DNA of 64,000 nucleotides from JALZAI01 sp038207565. GTDB taxonomy: Bacteria; Actinomycetota; Actinomycetes; Mycobacteriales; Jatrophihabitantaceae. Numbering within the stretch: position 1 is the stretch's first letter; each line of letters starts with the position of its first letter. Below are positions 59,830 to 64,000 of the stretch, one piece after another. Below the pieces are notes generated by a model. It was not told where the DNA came from and did not search any database. It saw only the letters and a list, made by a program, of their open reading frames with translations. A program made the position numbers and the translations under genes. The stretch spans positions 1 through 64,000 of the forward strand of contig JBBQZQ010000012.1 of NCBI GenBank assembly GCA_038207565.1, given 5' to 3'.

Positions 59830-60938
59830 AGCGATTGCACCTCGACGGACAGCACGGCCGGCAGGTCGCGCACGATCGGAGTCCACGTGTCGCCGGAGTT
59901 GGCCGATGCGTACACCTGCCCACCGGACGTGCCGAAGTAGACGCCACACTCGTCCAATGTGTCGACCGCCATCGCGTCCCGCAGCACGTTGACGTAACAG
60001 TTCTGCTGCGGCAATCCGTCGGTGAGCGCCTTCCAATCGTCCCCGCCGGTGCGGCTGCGGTAGACACGGAGTTTGCCGTCGGGTGGGAAGTGGTGTGAAT
60101 CGCTGGTGATCGGGACGACGTACACCGTCGCGGGCTCGTGGGAGTGGACGGTGATCGGGAAACCGAAGTCGCTCGGCAGATTGCCGCTGATTTCGTGCCA
60201 GTGTTCGCCGGCGTCGTCGCTGCGCATGACGTCCCAGTGTTTCTGCATGTACAGGGTGTCCGGACGGTCCGGGTGCATGGCGAGGTTGTGAACGCAGTGC
60301 CCGACCTCGGCGGCGGGGGAGGGAATGCCGTCCGAGAGCAGACCCTGGTTGATCGGACGCCACGACAAACCGCCGTCGTCGGTGCGGAACACCCCGGCTG
60401 CCGAGATCGCCACCGTCATGCGGTCCGGGTCATTCGGGTCCAGGACGATCGTGTGCAGGCACATACCGCCCGCGCCGGGCTGCCACTGCGGCCCCGAGCC
60501 GTGCTCGCGCAGCCCGCGCAGCTCTTGCCAGCTCGTGCCACCGTCGGTGCTCTTGAACAATGCGGCGTCCTGTATCCCGGCGTACACGAGGTCACGATCG
60601 ACCGGCGACGGCTCGAGGTGCCAGACGCGGGCGAACTCCCACGGGCGCAGCGTGCCGTCGTACCACTGGTGCTCACCGGCGGGGCTGGCGTAGCTGAAGT
60701 CGTTGCCGACCGGCTCCCACGTGCGCCCGCCGTCGTCGGAACGCTGGATCACCTGTCCGAACCAGCCGCCTGACGGCGCGGCCCACAATCGGTCGGGATC
60801 GGCCGGTGACCCGGCCACGTGGTACACCTCCCACCCCGGGAAGTGCGGGCCGTCGACCCGCCAGTCCTGCCGCTGCTCGTCGGAGGACAACACGAATGCG
60901 CCCTTGCGCGTTCCGACCAGAACCCGAACCCCGCCCAT
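59826..60938 (-). CDS. Sialidase/VPS10-fold beta-propeller protein
   Basis: A 370-residue soluble beta-propeller with repeated Asp-box-like turns (RSDDGGRTWEPVG, KSTDGGTSWQEL, RTDDGGLSWRPI, RSDDAGEHWHEI, ANSGDTWTPI). No signal peptide is seen. The Asp boxes are structural, and a sialidase Arg triad is not evident, so glycosidase activity is doubtful. It is coupled to a MoaD-like gene, a pairing seen in other actinobacteria. ATG at 60938 with AAGGAGG upstream. Confidence 0.85.
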   Translation of the reverse strand: MGGVRVLVGTRKGAFVLSSDEQRQDWRVDGPHFPGWEVYHVAGSPADPDRLWAAPSGGWFGQVIQRSDDGGRTWEPVGNDFSYASPAGEHQWYDGTLRPWEFARVWHLEPSPVDRDLVYAGIQDAALFKSTDGGTSWQELRGLREHGSGPQWQPGAGGMCLHTIVLDPNDPDRMTVAISAAGVFRTDDGGLSWRPINQGLLSDGIPSPAAEVGHCVHNLAMHPDRPDTLYMQKHWDVMRSDDAGEHWHEISGNLPSDFGFPITVHSHEPATVYVVPITSDSHHFPPDGKLRVYRSRTGGDDWKALTDGLPQQNCYVNVLRDAMAVDTLDECGVYFGTSGGQVYASANSGDTWTPIVRDLPAVLSVEVQSL

Positions 60939-61102
60939 TTCGCCTCCTTGGCCGTGCCGTTTGCAGGTATGACGTCTGAGCAGGTTAGAACTCATCGCGC
61001 AGCGAGTCATCAGTTTCGACTCGTCGCGAGCGGACGGCTCGCGGCTCCAGCGTCCGAATCCTCGAGCTGGGGCCGCGGCCCGGCCCGGCCGCGCTGACCG
61101 GG

Positions 61103-62017
61103 TCAGGGGGCGGCGTCGGCCGCGGCGGCGCGCAGGGCGTCGACGACGGTGCGCACGACGGGCGTGGGTTCGTTTCGTGAGCGGCGATGGAGCACTCCGA
61201 TGCGTCGGGAGCCGAGGCCGGGCAGCGTCACCTCGCGTACTCCCGTGGGTGCGGACGCGGTCAGGGCGAGTGCCGTGACGAACGCCCCCCCGAAGCCGGC
61301 CGAGACGAGCACGAGCGCGGCGGTGAAGTCCTGGCACAGGTGCGCCGCTGGGAGTGTCAACGCGCTGGTCCGGCGCACCCGGCGCATCGCCTGGCCAACC
61401 GCGCTGTCGGGGGGGCCGTCGATCCACGGCCGTTCGGCGACGGTGGCGAGGTCGTCGAATTCGGGCCAGCCGTCAGGGACCACGACGCGGAAGGGGTCGT
61501 CGAACAGTGCCTGGTAGCGCAGCCCGCGCGGCACCGGACGGCGGCGTTGTGCGTCGTCCTCGACCAGAGCCAGGTCGGTGCGACCGGCCAGGACGTCGGC
61601 TGCGGCGGTCGAATCGTTCAGCTGGTGCACGGACAGTTCGAGGCCCGGATGCTGCTGGGCGAGGTTCACGATGGCGGTGCCGGCGAAGCCACGCAGCGCG
61701 GTGACGAAAGCAGCGAGGGTGACCGGTCCGGTGACAGCGTCGGCCAGGGTGTTCAGCTCGGCCTCGGCGTCGTCGAGCACCTGCACCAGGTTGTTGGCGT
61801 GTGTCATGAGACGGCGTCCGGCGGTGGTGAATTCGACCGAGCGCTGGCCGCCGCGTCGGGATCTGTCGACGAGCACGAACCCGGTTTCCCGCTCCAGCAT
61901 CGCCAGCTGCTGCGAGACTGCCGACGGGGAAACGCGCAGCGCCGCAGCAGCGCCGACCACGCCGCCGTGCCGCTCGACCGCGCGCAGGACCACCAGCCGG
62001 CGGGGATCGATGCTCAT
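61103..62017 (-). CDS. LysR family transcriptional regulator
   Basis: A 304-residue LysR protein. The winged HTH is at residues 1-60 (LVVLRAVERHGGVVGAAAAL, SPSAVSQQLAMLERETGFVL) with a substrate-binding domain after it. The ATG at 62017 begins MSIDPRRLVVL; a start at 62032 adds five residues. It is divergent from the remnant region at 62.1-62.7 kb, which may contain its former target genes. Confidence 0.9.
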   Translation of the reverse strand: MSIDPRRLVVLRAVERHGGVVGAAAALRVSPSAVSQQLAMLERETGFVLVDRSRRGGQRSVEFTTAGRRLMTHANNLVQVLDDAEAELNTLADAVTGPVTLAAFVTALRGFAGTAIVNLAQQHPGLELSVHQLNDSTAAADVLAGRTDLALVEDDAQRRRPVPRGLRYQALFDDPFRVVVPDGWPEFDDLATVAERPWIDGPPDSAVGQAMRRVRRTSALTLPAAHLCQDFTAALVLVSAGFGGAFVTALALTASAPTGVREVTLPGLGSRRIGVLHRRSRNEPTPVVRTVVDALRAAAADAAP

Positions 62018-62329
62018 GAAGTACAGCTTCAATCAACCATAAACAGAATGCAATTTTCTTTCAGACGGAAACGCGCCATACTGAATGATGTCCCACTGGT
62101 CCACCCACGCAGAAAGCAAGCACATGGCCACCTCCGAGTCGCGCCCGTTTACCGCAGCCACCAGCAAGCTCGCCTTTGCCCAGGCATTCGCCGGCACCGA
62201 CGTACGGCGGCCGAGCGCCGCCCGCGCCCGGCAGCTCCGGCTCACCCGTGGGCCGGCCCTTCTCCGGCGCCTGCGCCGGGCCTGACCGCCGCCTATCCGG
62301 CCGGCGTTTCGAACAGTCGTTCTTGAGTA
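62018..62329. other. LysR upstream region, no intact gene
   Basis: An AT-rich stretch at 62030-62075 follows the LysR start, probably the divergent promoter. An ATG at 62124 opens a frame MATSESRPFTAATSKLAFAQ that soon becomes Arg-rich and ends at 62285. It has no recognised family and is probably the start of a decayed gene. Confidence 0.4.
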
Positions 62330-62560
62330 GCTCGCCGCCCCCGAGCGCCCGGCGTTCTACGTCGACCAGGTCGGGTTTCACGCCGACCACGACCAGCAGG
62401 TCAATGAGCAGCTGCGTTCCGTCCGGATGACACCACCCGGGTCGGCATGCTCTATCGCGTTCGGCATCGGCATCACCCAGATGACGCCGGGCAGCCAGCG
62501 CGGCGCGCAGGTGGTGGTTGCCCTGCGTGACGCGTGCATCTTCCCGTACCAGTCGTCGGG
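62330..62560 (+). pseudogene. VOC/glyoxalase family remnant
   Basis: FYVDQVGFHADHDQQVNEQL, RSVRMTPPGSACSIAFGIGI and a PGSQRGAQVVV segment match the first two thirds of a glyoxalase-like VOC protein (typically about 125 residues with PPGSACSI). The start is frameshifted near 62410 and the C-terminal metal Glu region is missing. Confidence 0.65.
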
Positions 62561-62740
62561 CTGCGCAAGGCCGCTGAGGCCGGCCCGGGGGCGTCGGCCG
62601 GCGGTATGGACTCGCTACTGTCTTGTCCGACGCCACCGGACGTCGTGTTCGAGGCGACCTCCGCCGGAGCCCACCTGAAGAACGCGGACCGCTTCGCGGA
62701 CGCAGGCATCACCGCCACGACGTGCCGGTGCACGAGGACA
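62560..62740 (+). pseudogene. Acylating acetaldehyde dehydrogenase fragment
   Basis: LRKAAEAGPGASAGGMDSLL and PPDVVFEATSAGAHLKNADR followed by FADAGIT correspond to the region just after the NAD motif of MhpF (compare DGLDWLLAQDRLPDIVFDAT in the intact gene at 42846). The N-terminal Rossmann motif and the whole catalytic half are absent. It suggests a second meta-pathway cluster once existed here. Confidence 0.7.
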
Positions 62741-62751
62741 GGAGGATCACA

Positions 62752-62946
62752 ATGCCGTTGGTCGAGGTCACGATGGTCGAAGGTCGCAGCGAGGAGCAGG
62801 TGCGCAAGTTGATCGAACTGCTGACCGATGCGGTCGAACAGGCCGTCGATGCGCCGCGCGAATCCGTGCGCGTCGTTGTCCGCGAGGTGCCGCCGACGCG
62901 GTGGGCCGCCGGCAACGTCACGATCGCCGAAAAACGGAAAGGATAG
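62752..62946 (+). CDS. 4-Oxalocrotonate tautomerase
   Basis: A 64-residue tautomerase starting MPLVEVTMVEGRSEEQ, with the N-terminal catalytic Pro exposed after Met removal, Arg in the MVEGR strand, and VRVVVREVPPTRWAAG near the end. It has a good ribosome binding site (AGGAGGATCACA). It interconverts 2-hydroxymuconate and 4-oxalocrotonate, and may stand in for the broken copy at 50942. Confidence 0.9.
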   Translation: MPLVEVTMVEGRSEEQVRKLIELLTDAVEQAVDAPRESVRVVVREVPPTRWAAGNVTIAEKRKG

Positions 62947-63038
62947 CGGTTGTCAGCCAGCTGATCAGCGAGGGCGGCGATCTCACCCGCGAGCTCCGCA
63001 CCGACTGAAGGCCGTCGTGATGCAGATCGACCGGTCGG

Positions 63039-63599
63039 TCACGCAGTGCCGTCGGGATAGCTCAGAAACACGGTTTCGTCCCGACCCTGCAGGCGGATGT
63101 CGAACGTCATTCCATCGCGTGTCGATTTCGCGATGAGAGTTGCACGTCGGTCTTCGGAGAGTGTGGTGAGGACCGGGTCGCGCCGCCATAGCGCTTCATG
63201 ACCCGGCAGGTACGCACGGGTGAAGAGACGATTCGACAGCCCGCGGGCGAACACCGCCAGTGCGATGAACGGCGCACGGCCTTGCCTGGTCGCACCTGGA
63301 AGCAGGGTCGTGAAGGAGTAGCGACCGGTATTGTCGACAGCGCATCGTCCGAATCCGGTGAAGGTCCAGCCGTCGCGGCGCAGCGAGCCCGGCTTCTGCA
63401 CGATGACACCCTCGGCATCGGCCTGCCAGATTTCGATCAGCGCATCGGGAACCGGTTCACCGACGCCGTCCAGGACTTGGCCGGTGAGCCGCATGGCGTC
63501 AGGGTGACCGACCGGGACCAGATCGGATCCACCCGCGACGGGCAGCGCGTAGCCGAAGAACGGACCGATCGTCTGCGCGGGCGTGGGGGTCAGCGTCAC
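63039..63599 (-). CDS. pcaG: Protocatechuate 3,4-dioxygenase alpha subunit
   Basis: A 186-residue intradiol dioxygenase subunit: TPTPAQTIGPFFGYAL at the N-terminus, DALIEIWQADAEG, FTGFGRCAVDNTGRYSFTTL and FARGLSNRLFTRAYLP. The alpha subunit lacks the full iron ligand set, which PcaH provides. Its GTG overlaps the pcaH stop (GTGA), so the subunits are made together. Confidence 0.95.
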   Translation of the reverse strand: MTLTPTPAQTIGPFFGYALPVAGGSDLVPVGHPDAMRLTGQVLDGVGEPVPDALIEIWQADAEGVIVQKPGSLRRDGWTFTGFGRCAVDNTGRYSFTTLLPGATRQGRAPFIALAVFARGLSNRLFTRAYLPGHEALWRRDPVLTTLSEDRRATLIAKSTRDGMTFDIRLQGRDETVFLSYPDGTA

Positions 63600-64000
63600 G
63601 TGTCGGGCTCCATGAGCGTGCGCCTTCTGCCGGTCAGGACGATGTCCCATCGATAGCCGGTACTCCACTCGGGGCTCGTCAGGTCGTGGTCATAGGTGGC
63701 GACGAGCCGTGCGCGCGCGTCCGCGTCGAGGAGCGACCGGTAGATCGGGTCCAAGTCGAACAGCGGATCTGCGGGGAAATACATCTGAGTGGTGATCCGT
63801 TGGGTGAACTCCGAACCGAACACCGAGAAGTGGATGTGCGCAGGACGCCAGGCGTTGAGGTGATTCTTCCACGGGTACGGGCCGGGTTTGATCGTCGCGA
63901 ACCGATATGACCCATCCGGGCCTGTGAGGCATCGGCCGGCGCCGGTGAAGTTCGGATCGATCGGCGCACGGTGCTGGTCGCCCTTGTGGACATAGCGGCC
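63596..64000 (-). CDS. pcaH: Protocatechuate 3,4-dioxygenase beta subunit (cut by window edge)
   Basis: The last 134 codons are present and in frame to base 64000. GSYRFATIKPGPYPWKN carries an iron Tyr and WRPAHIHFSVFG carries the two iron His (H-x-H). QRITTQMYFPADPLFDLD and VATYDHDLT follow. It ring-opens protocatechuate to 3-carboxymuconate, the entry to the beta-ketoadipate route. Confidence 0.95.
   Translation of the reverse strand, partial: GRYVHKGDQHRAPIDPNFTGAGRCLTGPDGSYRFATIKPGPYPWKNHLNAWRPAHIHFSVFGSEFTQRITTQMYFPADPLFDLDPIYRSLLDADARARLVATYDHDLTSPEWSTGYRWDIVLTGRRRTLMEPDT

Noticed and set aside
1..64000. All frameshifts as sequencing errors
   Set aside because: Several pseudogenes also show large internal deletions (PotA, SDR, tautomerase, receiver fusion), and core genes in the same window are intact; individual single-base shifts could still be errors.

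Overview
The window is high-GC DNA from an actinomycete. The gene order dnaX, Ami1-like amidase, ybaB, recR, leuA, lysC, asd, with a tRNA-Ser(GGA) and the small SRP RNA just before dnaX, matches the conserved chromosomal neighbourhood known from Mycobacterium and related actinobacteria. GTG starts are frequent, genes are often joined by 4-bp ATGA or GTGA overlaps, and no phage structural genes, integrase, intact IS element or CRISPR array was seen.

Layout. (1) 1-10.2 kb: accessory DNA containing a DHA2-type drug exporter with a TetR repressor, a cluster of broken genes (SDR, alpha/beta hydrolase, azoreductase, SnoaL), a CGNR regulator, a MOSC protein, a chlorite-dismutase-like protein, a quinone oxidoreductase, and a RES-type toxin with a decayed antitoxin. 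It ends at a 59-bp 3' fragment of a tRNA-Ser(CGA) gene, which I read as the right attachment site of an integrated element extending leftwards out of the window. (2) 10.2-15.3 kb: VOC protein, YceI, a collapsed response-regulator/phosphatase locus, a MEDS/HATPase sensor and an MFS transporter. (3) 15.3-31.7 kb: conserved core (tRNA-Ser, SRP RNA, dnaX, amidase, ybaB, recR, leuA with a Leu-rich leader peptide, lysC-asd, def, CDF transporter). It is interrupted by a putrescine/GABA catabolic set (aldehyde dehydrogenase, gabT) whose ABC importer has been deleted to fragments. (4) 31.9-35.9 kb: four coupled genes combining a GAF-PP2C phosphatase, a BcsA-like GT2 glycosyltransferase, a STAS antagonist and a HATPase anti-sigma kinase. 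(5) 36.1-39.1 kb: a tightly coupled three-gene operon with a BrxC/BrxD-like (DUF2791) ATPase, a paralogue without a Walker A motif, and a helical protein of unknown function. (6) 39.3-40.2 kb: a Clp_N protein and a small HTH regulator with paired palindromic operators.

(7) 40.3-64 kb: aromatic catabolism. Two divergent operons encode two catechol 2,3-dioxygenase-like enzymes, 2-hydroxymuconic semialdehyde dehydrogenase, decarboxylase, hydratase, 4-hydroxy-2-oxovalerate aldolase and acylating acetaldehyde dehydrogenase. Together these form a nearly complete meta-cleavage route from catechol to pyruvate and acetyl-CoA. An IclR regulator and a 17-bp palindrome lie between the operons. The local 4-oxalocrotonate tautomerase is broken, and an intact one lies at 62.75 kb. 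A second IclR-controlled operon encodes a split PEP-synthase-like dikinase resembling phenylphosphate synthase, a Rieske oxygenase and a small zinc-ribbon protein. Protocatechuate 3,4-dioxygenase (pcaHG) starts at the right edge. Between these lie a GNAT-AAA fusion, a SigG-like ECF sigma factor and a MoaD-like/sialidase-fold gene pair.

About a dozen genes are broken, by internal deletions as well as single-base shifts, so this looks like real decay rather than sequencing error alone. The best candidates for undescribed biology are the three-gene ATPase operon, the split dikinase-Rieske operon and the partner-switching/glycosyltransferase operon.
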